Positions 48,159-60,609 of a DNA stretch of 64,000 nt are shown in pieces. Numbering within the stretch: the stretch's first letter is position 1; every line of letters begins with the position of its first letter. The stretch is taken from assembly GCA_019671005.1 (NCBI GenBank), contig CM033744.1, positions 13,818,128 through 13,882,127 on the forward strand, read 5' to 3'. The DNA is from Hibiscus mutabilis. Taxonomy: Eukaryota > Streptophyta > Magnoliopsida > Malvales > Malvaceae. The notes below the pieces were generated by a model. That model did no database searches and had not been told where the DNA came from. It saw only the letters and a list, made by a program, of their open reading frames with translations. The position numbers and the translations under genes are program-made.

Positions 48159-48460
48159 TTGACAAGTCTACCATCTTCTTTAGCCCGCGTACTCCTCCGA
48201 ATTTCAAGAAAGTCGTTCATGATCTCCTCGGGGTTCGAAAAGGTTGATGATCCGAGAATCTTTCTTGGAATTCCACTTCTTATTGGCCGCAACAGGTCTA
48301 AGGCTCTTGGGTTTGTGCGTGATAGAGTTAGCACTCAGGTGACCAGCTGGACGAAGCGCTTGCTCTCTTATAATGGTCGAGAGGTTTTTTTAAGTCTGTG
48401 GCCCAAGCTTTGCCACAATATGTCATGTCTTTTTACTTGCTTTCGCAAAATTTGATCGAT
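48159..48460 (+). pseudogene. LINE reverse transcriptase C-terminal part
   Basis: A 98-codon open frame with KVDDPRIFLGIPLLIGRNRS and SWTKRLLSYNGREVF, the segment just after the catalytic palm in plant L1 reverse transcriptases. The matching stretch in the minus-strand LINE reads EMDDPGIYLGVLLLIGKN. The catalytic FADD box is not included. The element starts after it. A frame change follows REVF. Confidence 0.8.
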
Positions 48461-49610
48461 GATATGACTCGTGCTATGCAGAGCTATTGGTGATCCGAAC
48501 GAAACAACAAGCGAAGTTGACCTCTCGTCTCTTAGGCCAATGTGTGCACCCTTAAGTTTGCCGGAGGTATTGGATTTAGGTATATGCATATCTTCAATGT
48601 CGCTCTTCTTGGTAAGCAACTTTGGTGTTTTATCTCAGATCCATGATCTCTGCTTTCACGAGTCTTCATGGCCAAATACTTCTCTTCCGGGAACATTCTC
48701 CATGCCCTCTCTCCTCTGAAACAGGCTTTTTTCGCTTGGAAGGGGCTTTGCAAAGCTTTGGCTCAATTACATGATAGCTTTTTTTGGACTCTTGGTACCG
48801 AAAGCCTAGTCCGCCTATATCAGGACCGATGGGGAGGATCTTCACCCATTTCACTTTCTAACAACTACCTTGATAACGACGAACTACCAATCTACTATTG
48901 TGACTTCATGATCCCAAGATAACCTCGATGGAATGATCGTCTAGTTCATGACGTCTTCTCAACAAATGACGTGGATACTATCCTGCATGTTCTGATCTCT
49001 GCCACTCAACCAGACACCCTTCTCTAGGGGGATCATGATTCGAGCCTTTATACTATCCGGTCTGGATACCTCTTCATACAGTGATCGGCCCCCTCAATTA
49101 CTAGGCCTTCCCATGTCTGGAAGCTTATTTTGAAGTTGTTGTTATCCCAAAAATTCACACCTTTGGTTGGCGAATTAGACGCGAAGCCTTTCCTACAGGA
49201 AGCCGACTCCATGTTACGAGTCTCTCCCTTGGTTCTTACCCCTTATGCTGGCATGACACGGAGATGATCCTCCATGCTCTCCGCGATTGTCCCACTTTAG
49301 CTGAAGCCCTTCTTCTAGAAGGCTTGCCCCGGGCCCTAGTCTCTAGTCGCACGACTACTACTCTTGCCTCGCTTGAGGAAGCTGCTACTTTGCTCTCTCT
49401 AGACACCTTTGCTCTTTTCCTTGTTGTGCTTTGGTACCTTTGGTGGTGAAGGAATGATTGGCTCTATGAGAAGCTTCTACGACCCATCTGGGTCTTGGTA
49501 TCTAATGCCCCCTATCTCCACCGCGACTACCGTGCTGCGACTGTGCCTTCCTGCAACCTGCAGTCAGCATCTTCCTCATCATCTCTCTCTATGAAAGGCT
49601 GGTAGCTGCC
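48461..49610 (+). pseudogene. LINE zinc-binding (zf-RVT) linker region, frameshifted
   Basis: Pieces in different frames (48668-48922, 49264-49449 and others) cover the region between reverse transcriptase and RNase H. A Trp/His/Cys-containing stretch in 49.1-49.35 kb (LHALRDCPTLAEAL) is the typical end of the plant LINE zinc-binding domain. Several stops occur. It has no catalytic role by itself. Confidence 0.6.
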
Positions 49611-50100
49611 TTCTGCTGAGAAAATCAAGGTGAATGTTGATGGCGCTTTTGATCCTTCCACCCACTCAGCTTTTATCGGTGTTATTGCTCGTTGTGGCAA
49701 AGGGACGGTGATTGGTGGTCTGGCCCATCCTATTGACAAATGCTTGGATGCATCTTTTGTGGAGCCCTCGGCCCTGATTGCTAGACTACAACTGGCCCAT
49801 GATAAAGGGCAGGTCCAACATTATCTTTGAGTTTAACTCGGCTATAGTGGTGAACAAAACTAATAGATCTAAAGCCGATTTATCTATCCTTTACAGCTCT
49901 CTCGCTCCGGCCCGAGACATCTTACGCTACCATGACCATCACTTTTAAGATCTCATATGTATCGCACTCTGCGAATTTAGCTGCACATAGCTAATCTACT
50001 TTGGCCTTTCGCTCCCCTTCCTCTTTGTATTTCGATTCGGTTTGTCCCAAGATTATTTCTTCTATTATTCGTGAAGACATGACATACTCTTCTTAGTAAT
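49611..50100 (+). pseudogene. LINE RNase H domain remnant
   Basis: A 66-codon open piece begins with NVDGAFDP, containing the first catalytic Asp, then GVIARCGKGTVIGG and HPIDKCLDASFVEPSAL, where the second acidic position (E in family EA-type motif) is seen as VEPSAL. The frame breaks after 49830. The same domain occurs at the same place in the minus-strand LINE near 54.1 kb. Confidence 0.75.
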
Positions 50101-50208
50101 GATATCTTTGGGTACTCTTTTCTCCCATCTTAGGCACCCCCACCCAGTCCCTTCTTGGCATGGGTTTAGTGGGTTTTTTAATGAGGTCCACTTTTTCCTT
50201 TAAAAAAA

Positions 50209-53200
50209 TTAAGACGTTCATGTCTAAATGGGCTTTACAGTGGACCCGTTGGAATTTTAACCGAGTAAATTTTTTTGAAAAAGAGGTTAAGCTATATAAT
50301 CATGATCAAAAGCCCATAACTAAAACTTTTAAGTCATAAAATGTGATTTAATCTTATTTTCCGGCCGTTTTGTTGGGGTTTAAGGCATGCATGTCTAAAT
50401 GTGCTTTACAGTTGACCCGTTGGCCTAAAATTGAGGTTAAGATGTATAATCATGTTCAAAACTCATAACTAAATATTTTAATTCATAAAATTTGATTTAA
50501 TCTTATTTTGCGGCTATTTTGTTGGGGTTTAAGACGTGCATGTCTAAATGGGCTTTATAGTGGACCCGTTCTAATTTTAACCGAGTAAAAAGTTCTAAAA
50601 TTGAGGTTAATCTATATAATCATATTCAAAAGCCATAATTAAATATTTTAACTCATAAAATTTGATTTAATCTTATTTGTGGCTATTTTGTTGGGTTTAA
50701 GGCGTGCATGTCTAAATGGCCTTATAGTGGACCCGTTAGAATTTTAACCGAGTAAAAATTTCTGAAAATGAGGTTAATCTATATAATCATATTCCAAAGC
50801 CCATAATCAAATATTTTAATTTATAAATTTTGATTTATTCTTATTTTGCGGCCATTTTCTTAGGGTTTAAGGTGTGCATATCTTAATGGGCTTTACAGTG
50901 GACCCGTTGGAATTTTAACTGAGCAAGATCTTCTGAAAATGAGGTTGAGCTATATAATCATGCTAAAAATCCTATAACTAAACATTTTAAGTCCTAAAAT
51001 TTTATTTAATCTTATTTTTCAGACATTTTTTGGGTTTAAGACGTGCATGTCTAAATGGGCTTTACAGTGGATTGTTGGACTTTTAACCACATAAAAAGTT
51101 CTAAAATTGATGTTAAGCCATATAATCATATTCAAAAGCCCATAATAAAAAATTTTAACACATAATATTTGATTTAATCTTATTTTGTGTCCTTTTTGTT
51201 GGGTTTAAGGTGTGCATGTCTAAATGGGTTTTACATTGGACCCGTTGGAAGAGTTAAAAGTTCTGAAATTGATGGTAATTTATATAATCATGTTAAAAAT
51301 CCCATAAAAAATATTTTAAGTCATAAAATGTGATTTAATCTTATTTTCCTGCCGTTTTATTGAGGTTTAAGGCATGTATGTCTAAATGGGCTTTACATTG
51401 GACCCATTCATATTTTAACCGAGTAAAAAGTTCTAAATTGAGGTTAAACTGTATAGTCATGTTCAAAAGCCTATAAATAAATATTTTAATTCATAAAATT
51501 TGATTTAATCTTATTTTGTGGCCATTTTGTTAGGGTTTAAGTCGTGCATGTCTAAATGGGTTTTGTAGTGGACTCATTGGAATTTTAACCGAGTAAATTT
51601 TTTGAAAATGAGGGTAAGCTATACAATCATGTTCAAAAGCCCATAAATAAATATTTTAAGTCATAAAATGTGATTTAATCTTATTTTTCGACCGTTTTGT
51701 TGGGGCTTAAGGCGTGCATGTCTAAATGGGCTTTACAATGGACCTGCTGGAATTTTCACCGAGTAAAAAGTTTTAAAATTGAGGTTAAATTGTATAATCA
51801 TTTTCTAAATATTTTAATTCATAAAATTTGATTTAATCTTATTTTATGTCCGTTTTGTTGGGGTTTAAGACATGCATGTCTAAATGGGCTTTACAGTGGA
51901 CCCGTTGGATTTTTAACCGAGTGTAAATTTCTAAAATGAGGTTAAGCTATTTAATCATGTTCAAAAGCCCATAAATAAATATTTTAAGTCATAAAATGTT
52001 ATTTAATCATATTTTTTGTCCGTCTTGTTGGGGTTTAATGTGTTCATGTCTAAATGTGCTTTTCAGTGGACCTCTTTGAATTTTAACAGAGTAAAAAGAT
52101 CTAAAATTGAGGTTCAGCTATATAATCATGTTCAAAAGCCCATAACTAAATATTTTAATTTATAAATTTTGATTTAATCTTATTTTGTGGCTATTTTGTT
52201 GGGTTTAAGGTGTCCATGTTTAAATGGGCTTTACAGTGGACCCGTTGGAAGTTTAATCGAGAAAAAAGTTTTAAAATTGAGGTTAAGCTATATAATCATA
52301 TTCAAAAGCCATAATCAAATATTTTAACTCATAAAATTTTATTTAATCTTATTTTGTGGCTGTTTTGTTGGGTTTTAGGCGAGCATGTCTAAATGGATTT
52401 TACAATGGACTCGTTGGAATTTTAGCCGAGTAAAAGCTTCTGAAAATGAGTTTAAGCTATATAATCATGTTGAAAAGCCCATAACTAAATATTTTAAGTC
52501 CTAAAATTAATTTAATCCTATTTTTATTCTATTTTGTTAGGGTTTAAGATGTGTTTGTCTAAATGGGCTTTACAGTAGACCCATTAGAATTTTAACCGAG
52601 TAAAAAGTTTTGAAATTAAGGTTAAGCTATATAATCATATTCAAATTCCCATAATCAAATATTTTAACTCATGAAATGTCATTTAATCTTATTTTGTTGC
52701 CGTTTTGTTGGGTTTAAGGCGTGCATGTCTAAATGGGCTTATAGTGGACCCGTTAGAATTTTAACCGAGTAAAATTTTCTAAAAATGAGGTTAAGCTGTA
52801 TAATCATATTCCGAAGCCCATAATCAAATATTTTAACTCATTAATTTGATTTAATCTTATTTTTAGCCGTTTTGTTGGGTTAAAGGCGTACATGCCTAAA
52901 GGAGCTTTAGAGTGAACCGTTGGAATTTTAACCGAGTAAAAAGATCTAAAATTAAGGTTAAGCTGTATAATCATGTTCAAAAGCCCATAACTAAACTTTT
53001 AATTTAAAAATTTTGATTTAATCTTATTTTTTGGCTATTTTGTTGGAGTTTAAGACGTGCTTGTCTAAATGGGCTTTACAATAGACCCGTTGGAATTTTA
53101 ACCGATTAAAAAGTTCTAAAATTGAGGTTATGCTATATTATCATATTCAAAATCCCATAATCAAATATTTTAACTCATGAAATTTCATTTAATCTTATTT

Positions 53201-53626
53201 TGTGGCCTTTTTGTTGGGTTTAAGGCGTGAATGTCTAAATGACCTTATAGTGGTCCCGTTGGAATTTTAACCGGGTAAAAATTTATGAAAATGAGTTTAA
53301 GCTATATAATCATATTCTAAAGCCCATAATCAAATATTTTAACTCATAAAATTTGATTTAATCTTATTTTTGCCCGTCTTGTAGGGTTAAAGGCGTGCAT
53401 GTCTAGATGGGCTTTACAGTGGACCCGTTGGAATTTTAGTCGAGTAAAAATTTCTGAAAATGAGTTTAAGCTATATAATCATGTTCAAAAGCCCTTAATT
53501 AATTATTTTAAGTCATAAAATGTGATTTAATTTAATTTTTCGGCCATTTTATTGGGGTTTAAGGCATGTTGGTCTAAATAGGCTTGCTTGTCTAAATAGG
53601 CTTTATAGTGGACCCGTTGGAATTTT
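50209..53626 (+). repeat. Satellite array, block 8
   Basis: About 20 monomers. Near the end is a short internal duplication of GTCTAAATAGGCTT (53571-53603). Some monomers lack segments (for example at 50420-50430 and 51250). The last monomer is cut after GGAATTTT by the next LINE. Confidence 0.95.
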
Positions 53627-53639
53627 TTTAAAGAAAATG

Positions 53640-55216
53640 GGCCTCGTTAAAAACCCTCTAAAGTTACAAGAGACCCAGAGGTCCCGAGTGAACACCTATG
53701 GGGAAAAGTACCCATATATATTAACTTGGATGAGAATACAATTGTTTGAAGATAAACGGGGTAATCCAAACCAAAATATATGGACGACCTCGACTGTAGC
53801 GCCCTAGAGGCAAGAGTGTGGGCAACATTGTTCACCACTCTAGGTACAAAATGAATACTAAAAGTGGTAATATTGGCAAGTAGAAGACGAGCATGTTCAA
53901 TTAGCGGAGCTTAAGGTAGACAAATCAGTACATTCCCGGTTGAGTTTATTAGCCACAATAGCCGAATCTGTCTCAATGACCAAGTTGGACCAGCCACGAT
54001 CGCGAGCGTCCAGCAATAACCGTTTGGGCTTCAGCGGAGGCATCCATACAGCTATCTAAAGGGTGAGACAAACCTCCAATGACTGCACCGCTAGGATCGC
54101 GTGCCACTACACCTACGGTAGTAGCCTTGGTGATTGGATCAAAGGCCCCATTGTGTTAATCTTCATAGATCCGTCTTGGGGGCTTGCCATCGCGGTTACA
54201 CAAGGGTAGGGTCATCCGTCAGCTGGGAGGTGGAACCTGCTGAAGTAGCTGCAGTGTAGTCTCATAGAATGCCCTAAGAATTGATAACTGTTAGCTAGGG
54301 TGGCTGGAGATGTTGATTATGGACCCAATCTTTACGTATGTTCCATAGGTTCCAAAGAACCGTTAAAAATAGTGCAAATTATTGGATTGGTAAACATGCA
54401 GCTCCATCCTCAAGGCAAGATAAGGTTGAGTCAGTGGTGCTAAAGAGGATGGAATTTGGTAGACCAGCTAGACGGAGGGCCTCATTGGCACCTGGGCAAT
54501 CACGTAAAGCATGAATAGTTATTTCCTAAGTCACGTGGCATGGGGGCATAGTCTTGGGATAAGGTTTGCCACCTGAAGTTTGTGGCCTGTCGAAAGAGCA
54601 TCATGGCTAATGCGCCATCCAAAGGAACATATTTTTAGAAGAACTGGTAACTTGGACATAATTTTCCAGATGCGAGATGGTCTGTTAATAGGTGTTGGTG
54701 GTCGTTATAAGAAGGAGTATCCGAAAAGGATAGAGTATATGCCAGAGTCATGATTACTCTATAAAATTGTATCTTGTTGGTCGTTGATTATCGGGATACT
54801 AAGAACTATGTTGGTATCATCTTGATCAAAATAATTTCGAACCTTTATTGCATCCTATCAAGGTTGACCTGACACCATAAAGTCACGACAGCGAAGAGGT
54901 AGCTCATCACTAATTTCATACTCACCATAAAGATTAATTGCCGATGCACCTCCCTAATTATCATGGTGAACTCGGATTTTACTATCAATCCCTTGCCTTT
55001 TAAAGAACCAGTGTAAAGTTGTATCAAGGCTTGGTGAATACCTTTCCATGCAAATGATGCTCTCCGATTAGTCTTAGACTCAAGAATACGCCAAGAATGA
55101 TAGTACTTTTCCCTGTAAATCTGAGCAAACATATTATTAGGTTCAGTGATAAGACGCCATATTTGTTTTCCAGTGAGGGCAATGTTAAAAAGATGCAAAT
55201 CTCGAAAGCCAATACC
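53640..55216 (-). pseudogene. LINE zinc-binding linker and RNase H remnants
   Basis: 54845-55198 has NKLFxxIYREKYYHSW-like and RASFAWKGIHQAL stretches of the linker. At about 54160-53960, GAFDPITKATTVGVVARD and VIGGLSHPLDSCMDASAEA show an RNase H domain with the first Asp region and the Glu region (AEAQ). Stops and frameshifts follow. 53647-53838 is the final 63-codon tail. RNase H occurs at the C-terminus of many plant L1 elements. Confidence 0.7.
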
Positions 55217-56640
55217 TCATGCTGATTTTGGCGTACAAACAATGTCCCAAGGAATCAGAGGCCAACCTCGTTTGTTGTTTTTCCCTGACCACCAATAATG
55301 CCTTATAGACGTCGTCATATCATCTATAATATTTTGTGGAAGAAGGTAACATGACATCACATATTGTGGTAGAGGTTGGATTATGGATTTAATAAAGACC
55401 TCTCGACCACTAAACGAGAGAAGGTGTTTATCCCAATGGAACATACGTGAGTTCACCTTATCACGTGTGAACCCTGGGGATGTAGTTTTATTTTTCCCTA
55501 TTAGAAGAAGAACTCCAAGGTAGATCCCAGGATCATCCATTTCTCGAACATGAAGAATATCATTGACCACATGTTTATGTTCAGATGAGGTACGTGGGTT
55601 AAAAAAGATGGTTGATTTTTCGAAATTAACTGTCTGCCAAGAGGAAGAGGTATAGGTCTGAAGGGCATTTTTAAGATGCGTTGCATCCGTAATATTGTTT
55701 CGGATAAAGATCATGTAGTCATCTGCAAAGAAAAGGTGATTTACACGTGGTCCATGTCTACTTGCACATAGCCCCAGAAGACGACCTGCTTGTTGTTCAA
55801 CGTTTAACACAGCTAAGAGGCCTTGTGTACAAAAGAGGAATGAAAAAATGGAGAGGAGGTATCATTGGCATAGCTCGCAGTTAGGGTGAAACAACGGTGA
55901 AAGAGAATTATTGACTGTAGCAGTAAAAGAGCGGTCGTAATGCATCACATAATAATAGAAACCTAGTTTATATCAAAGCCCAATTTAAGCATAACCTATC
56001 GTAAGAATGACCATTCCACACGGTCAAAGGCATTTCCATGTCTAACTTAAGAGTCACGCCTTGAAAAAGGCTTGAATCTCCCGAATTGAGAGAATGTACG
56101 AATTCATGGTCAATTAGGATGTTATCTGTGATGTTCTTGCCCCTGACAAAGGCGGCTTGGTTGTTACTGATACAACATGGAATAATGGAATTCATGCAAT
56201 TTACTACAAACACCTTAGCAACAATCTTATAAATTACGTGCACAGACTAATGGGCCGGAATTGTCTCATTGTAGTTGGTTCATTGGTTTTGGGAATAAGG
56301 ACTAAAACAGTGCGGTTAACAGTTGCCATTTTTGCTTTCCCAAAAAGAAGGTCCAAGCAAAGGTTAATGACATCCTGCCCCACAGTGTCCTAATGTTGTC
56401 GGTAAAACCCACTAGGTAGTCTGTCAATACCAGGAGCTTTCCATGGGTTAATGTCTCGAAAGGCATGAAGGATTTCTTCCGTAGTGAAGGGCCTTGTCAA
56501 GGCCACATTCATCTCATGGGTAATGGTAGTGACAATGTTATTAAGAATTCGAGGGGAAACATCTGGGTTGGATGAGGAGAAAAGACCCTGGAAGTAGTCA
56601 ACGACAATTCCCATAATGTCTTTCTCATTTTCTTTCCAGA
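55217..56640 (-). pseudogene. LINE reverse transcriptase, fragmented
   Basis: Pieces in order: 56614-56390 (GLFSSSNPD, WKAPGIDRLPSGFY, the start of the RT fingers), a frameshifted part to 56243, 56243-55968 (NQAAFVRGKNITDNIL, then LKLDMEMPLT where an intact RT has the first catalytic Asp in a KLDM-type box), and 55810-55217 with FFADDYMIF, the catalytic Asp-Asp box, then FEKSTIFF and LLSFSGREVF. The Asp-Asp pair is preserved. At least three frame breaks make the enzyme inactive. Confidence 0.85.
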
Positions 56641-56926
56641 TATTACTTTTGTCAAAAGGACCTTTGATTTTATTTTTCTTACGCCGTCCATTCGCACGGG
56701 CATGAAAGAAAGATGTGTTCTTATCTCAATGGGCAAGCCAGGATGTGCGTGAACGTTGTGCCCATACGCTTCTTGTGAGTCAAGAAGGCGACTAAGTTCG
56801 GATTTAGCCGCTAGGAATGTCTCTTCATCAGCAGTTGAAAGGCATCGACGTAGACAAGAGTTTATTTGTTTGTTTAATTCATTAATGTGGCCTGTAGAGG
56901 TGATTTTTTGGTAAATTGCCAGTCCG

Positions 56927-57778
56927 TTAGGCAAGAGCCGACGGTTGTATTTTTTCCACAGCTGGGCCATGAGTGGATAACCAAGTTGTTTGGACAATGG
57001 AAACACAATCACTATTATTCGCCCAACAGTTTTCAAATAAAAAATGGTAGTCATTAGGCACAAAGCAAGTAGTGATAGTGTGATCAGTCTCCATAAGGAT
57101 GAAAGAATGGTCTGATCTCGCATGGAAATCAGAAGTAGTACGATAATTTGGGTATGTGTTAAACCAAGCAATATTAACCACAAAACGGTCTAGCCGTTCA
57201 AGGACGATTGCTGTATGGAAACCTAATTTTGTCCAAGTGAACCATCCTTTGGCTGGTTTGCAATCAAAAAGGTTATTACAGGATAAGCAATCCCTGAAAT
57301 TACCAATTTGTGATCGTGCACGGTGACAACCGCCTTGTTTTTCGTTATCAGATAGGATTTCATTTAAATCTCCACCAATTAGCCAGGGGAGAGGAGAGGA
57401 AGAGTTTAAAGTGTCAATTAGCTCCCAAGTTTTAATTTTTTGATTTGTTTCCGAGTATCCATAAATTCCAGAAAAATGGAAATCAATTGTGTTTGCATGG
57501 ATAACAGTATCAACATGATGGTTCGAATACGAGAGCAAATCAATGTTTATATTGTTATTCCAAAGAATTATTAAACCAGAGCATGTGTGGCTGCTTTCAA
57601 CAGTGAAACAACCAGTCATACTAAGGGAAATACATAGTCTTTCGCTACGAAAACTGTTTAGGCGAGTTTCGCAAAGAAACAAAACATCAAGATTAAATGT
57701 AGCAACAACTCACCCTCGGGAGTGAATTGTCTGGGCTTTACCAAGACCACGACAGTTCCAACATAGAATTTTCATGTT
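56927..57778 (-). pseudogene. LINE apurinic-type endonuclease
   Basis: Starts MKILCWNCRGLG at 57778, the canonical beginning of plant L1 ORF2. One TGA follows after IHSRG. The frame then stays open from about 57715 (first in-frame Met 57682) to 56927. Catalytic-site motifs are visible in order: Asn in WNCRG, Glu in LCETRL, GDLNEIL, RLDRFVVN and SDHSFIL. All key residues of the exonuclease-endonuclease-phosphatase fold are kept. The enzyme nicks target DNA at TTTT/AA-like sites to prime reverse transcription. Only one nonsense codon separates it from an intact domain. Confidence 0.85.
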
Positions 57779-60609
57779 CCTCGGCAGGGTTGAACGTCAA
57801 CCACCGCCAGAGATTTTTTTCGTTACTCATCCCAACTTTAAGAATGGAACACAATTGTGAGTGGATGCCAATCAAAATTAAAGCCAATCCAGCTTTGCTT
57901 GGAAATAAGTTCACCATGAGAGTAGTTAATTTAAGAAGAAGTTAGGTATAATGGAAGGCATAAAGGTAATTAGAGACTAGACGAGTTGTTTTCAAATATA
58001 GATTTAATTGAAGGAAGAAAGAGGATGTATCTAAATGAAACTTAGATTCAGCTTTTTTTGAAAATAGACTAGTGTCAAAGTTTTCAGTAAAATTCAAAGG
58101 TGAATCAAAAATAATTAAATTAATGTCGAATATAACAAAATAGCGGTTATTGATAAGAATGAAGTCTGAAATAAATTCACCAAAAGAGAATCTAGGATAA
58201 TAGCAGTTAATAGTATAATTAAATCAAATGTATGATAAAAATTCAATGGTGGTTTTTTCCAATTAGAGCGAAGTAGCTAATGATAATAGGGAAATAGATA
58301 GTATATGGAGAGGTAAAAAGACGACTAGACATCCGAGGATGACAAAGCCAAGCATCGTTTGAATTAGTTCTCAAATGATTTCGAAAAGGAAATATGTGGA
58401 TGGTTTGAACCAATAATGGTTCAAAAGAAAAGGTTTACTTTAAAGGTGAATTGGATTAAAGGGGAAAGTTTACTCTTGATCAAAGAGTAACCGAAATTAA
58501 TGATGTGAATTTCAAAATTGGAATAGTTTGTGTTGTTGACTAAATTAAAATGTTTCATTAAGAAAGAAGTTAAAGTGGTAAATAGGAAATTAACTCCAGA
58601 GGAAACGAATATGGAAAGTTGAAAAATAGGTAGAGAAAGTGTAGGTTTAATTACACAGTTAAATAGAGATGAGTTGGTTGTCAATGGAGTTACAAGAGGA
58701 AGAATTAAATTATAATAGCTGAACATTGAATTATATTTAAAACTTATGGAAGCAGATTGGAAGGGAATAGTAGGAGAGAAAATGATGGGAATAAATTCAA
58801 TATTTAAGAAACGTAATATAGTTTTAATGAGAAAGCGTAAATTTGAGAAATTTACGTGGAGAATACTAGTGATTAAATAGATATGGAATAAATTGTAGTA
58901 TGGAATTAAGTTTAGGAATAGATAGAAATATAAACCCATGGAGAATGTTATAGAAAAATTAAAAAGGAGTAAAAAAAGAGTTATTTCCATATAAATTGAT
59001 TTGGAGGCAACAATATGTATGGGGATAATTCCTATTTTCAAATTTGGAGGAATTCTTGTCAGCTATAATTTCATTTTAAATGTGTTAATTGGAGTCGGGA
59101 AAAAAAGGAGCAGAATTTGGAAGCAATAACAATTAAGGATGGCAGCCTTAGTTTGAAAATTGAAAATACTTATGTTCAAGAAAAGATGTAAATTAGCATT
59201 GTTATTTAAATTAGGATTATTCCTAAAAGAAGTAAGATTTAATTTAATTTAATTTTGGTATATAGAATCAGGATTAATTGGTCGAATGTGAGAAGCATGG
59301 TAATTGGTAAGTTAATGGTCCATAATAGGATAATTTGATGAAGCCTCAGGAATCCAGATTTAAAAATAAAGTGGAATTGAATTTTATATAAGCAGTTATG
59401 GAAAATTTAATTAGATTTAACAAAGGAGTAACTCCCTCATACTTTAATAAGGAAATAAATTCATGTAGGAGAGTAAAATTTGTATTTGAATTTAGAGAAA
59501 TTATCAGCAGGAAAAGCTTTAGAGTGGTGACATCGCATATCATCAACAAATAATTTATTTTCATATATACATTCAAATCAAAGATAATATCAAGATTGGA
59601 ATACATAAAAACATCAATTAATGCAGGGGATTGACTAATCTCAGTGAAAAAAGTCAAATAGGCCACTGCTATAAGAAAGAGCAGTAGACGAAATTTATTG
59701 ATAATTAAGAAAATGGCAAGTAATAACATCAAGTTGGATACAAATGAAAGAGTAAATAAATAAGGGAATAAATATAGATTTAATCCCATTGAGTGATTTA
59801 TGGAAAAATGAATTATGAGTAAAAGAGGAGTTACTCCCATAGAAATTAAATTGGGGACAATAATATTCATTGGTGTAGATTTTATTTTCAAAATTGGAGA
59901 GGTTTCAAGTCTATTTATTATATTTGGAAAAGATTCATGTCTAGAAGAAATAAAATCCAATTTGATTTTGGTGTATAAAATAATGATTAATTGGATGAGT
60001 ACGAAAATCATGGTAATTGTGAAATTCGTGTTTTGAAATAGAATAAAGATAAGTTGAATTTTGAATAAAACCTTGGAATTAATTCTCCCATAGTCAAATA
60101 TGGGTTGCGGGTTAATAAGAAAAAATAAAGCTCTTGGAGTAGAAGTTATGGGTAAAAAGTGAATGGATAAGGAATGGATAGTTTTAAGTGCTCTTTTGAC
60201 TTTAAAGGAGCCGATTAAGGGAATAATAATTTTAATGGCAGAATAGATTTTAAAATGGTAATTTAAGTTAATCTTCCCATAGTTAAATATGAAAGAGGAT
60301 ATGAGAATTAGGCGGTAGATATTATTGATAAGTTGGAGAATTATTGCAGTATTGAAGGTGATATAATTAGATATTATCCAAAATTTGCATGTTGTATTTG
60401 CTATTGTATGAGGTATAAACCTATTTTCGAAAATAAGGAACGTTAGCATTATAATTGAAATTATCTTTGAATTAAATTTCATGTCTGAAGAATCCGGTCG
60501 AGCTTTATTTTCAATGTACCCAAATATGTGCATTATGATAATTATCAAATGGTTTTCGAATTTGTTGTTATTAAGGGTAATTGTGGCGTAAACATATAAT
60601 TATTCATAA
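57779..60609 (-). other. Purine-skewed region with degenerate repeats, LINE 5' part or unknown
   Basis: The plus strand is rich in A and G and the minus strand in T and C over about 2.6 kb. Two long minus-strand open frames occur: 206 codons at 58421-59041 and 400 codons at 59346-60548. Both are Ile/Leu/Phe/Asn-rich and resemble nothing I know. Because the minus strand is poor in purines, stop codons are rare by composition alone, so the frames may be accidental. A segment at about 58934-59045 (with AGTTATTTCCATATAAATT) and one at about 59786-59900 (with AGTTACTCCCATAGAAATT) are clearly related, about 850 bp apart. Related scraps recur near 59426, 60085 and 60270. No RRM or zinc knuckle of a LINE ORF1 is recognisable. 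Confidence 0.5.

Larger units (their letters stand above)
48149..50208 (+). mobile_element. 5'-truncated plus-strand LINE
   Basis: Begins inside the reverse transcriptase and ends TTTTTTAATGAGGTCCAC followed by a short T/A tail at about 50194-50210. It has only the last part of ORF2: RT thumb, zinc-binding linker and RNase H. The satellite phrase TTAAGACATGT (48138) on the left and TTAAGACGTTCATGT (50209) on the right probably represent an imperfect TSD. It is GC-richer than its surroundings, suggesting a different LINE family or a younger insertion than the minus-strand LINE at 53.6 kb. Confidence 0.85.
53627..57778 (-). mobile_element. Minus-strand L1-type LINE, ORF2 part
   Basis: Reading on the minus strand: endonuclease (57778-56927), linker, reverse transcriptase (about 56640-55217), zinc-binding linker, RNase H (about 54160-53880) and 3' end with TTTTTAACGAGGCCC and a short A tail at 53627-53632. 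The 3' end joins satellite exactly after TTGGAATTTT. ORF2 is broken by many stops and frameshifts. The satellite does not resume before the next LTR element at 60610, so the 5' TSD is not visible, and where the LINE starts between 57.8 and 60.6 kb is unclear. Confidence 0.88.

Noticed and set aside
59346..60548. 400-codon hydrophobic frame as a membrane protein gene
   Set aside because: The strand is purine-poor, so stops are rare by composition. Repeated motifs and no recognisable domain or start context argue against a gene.
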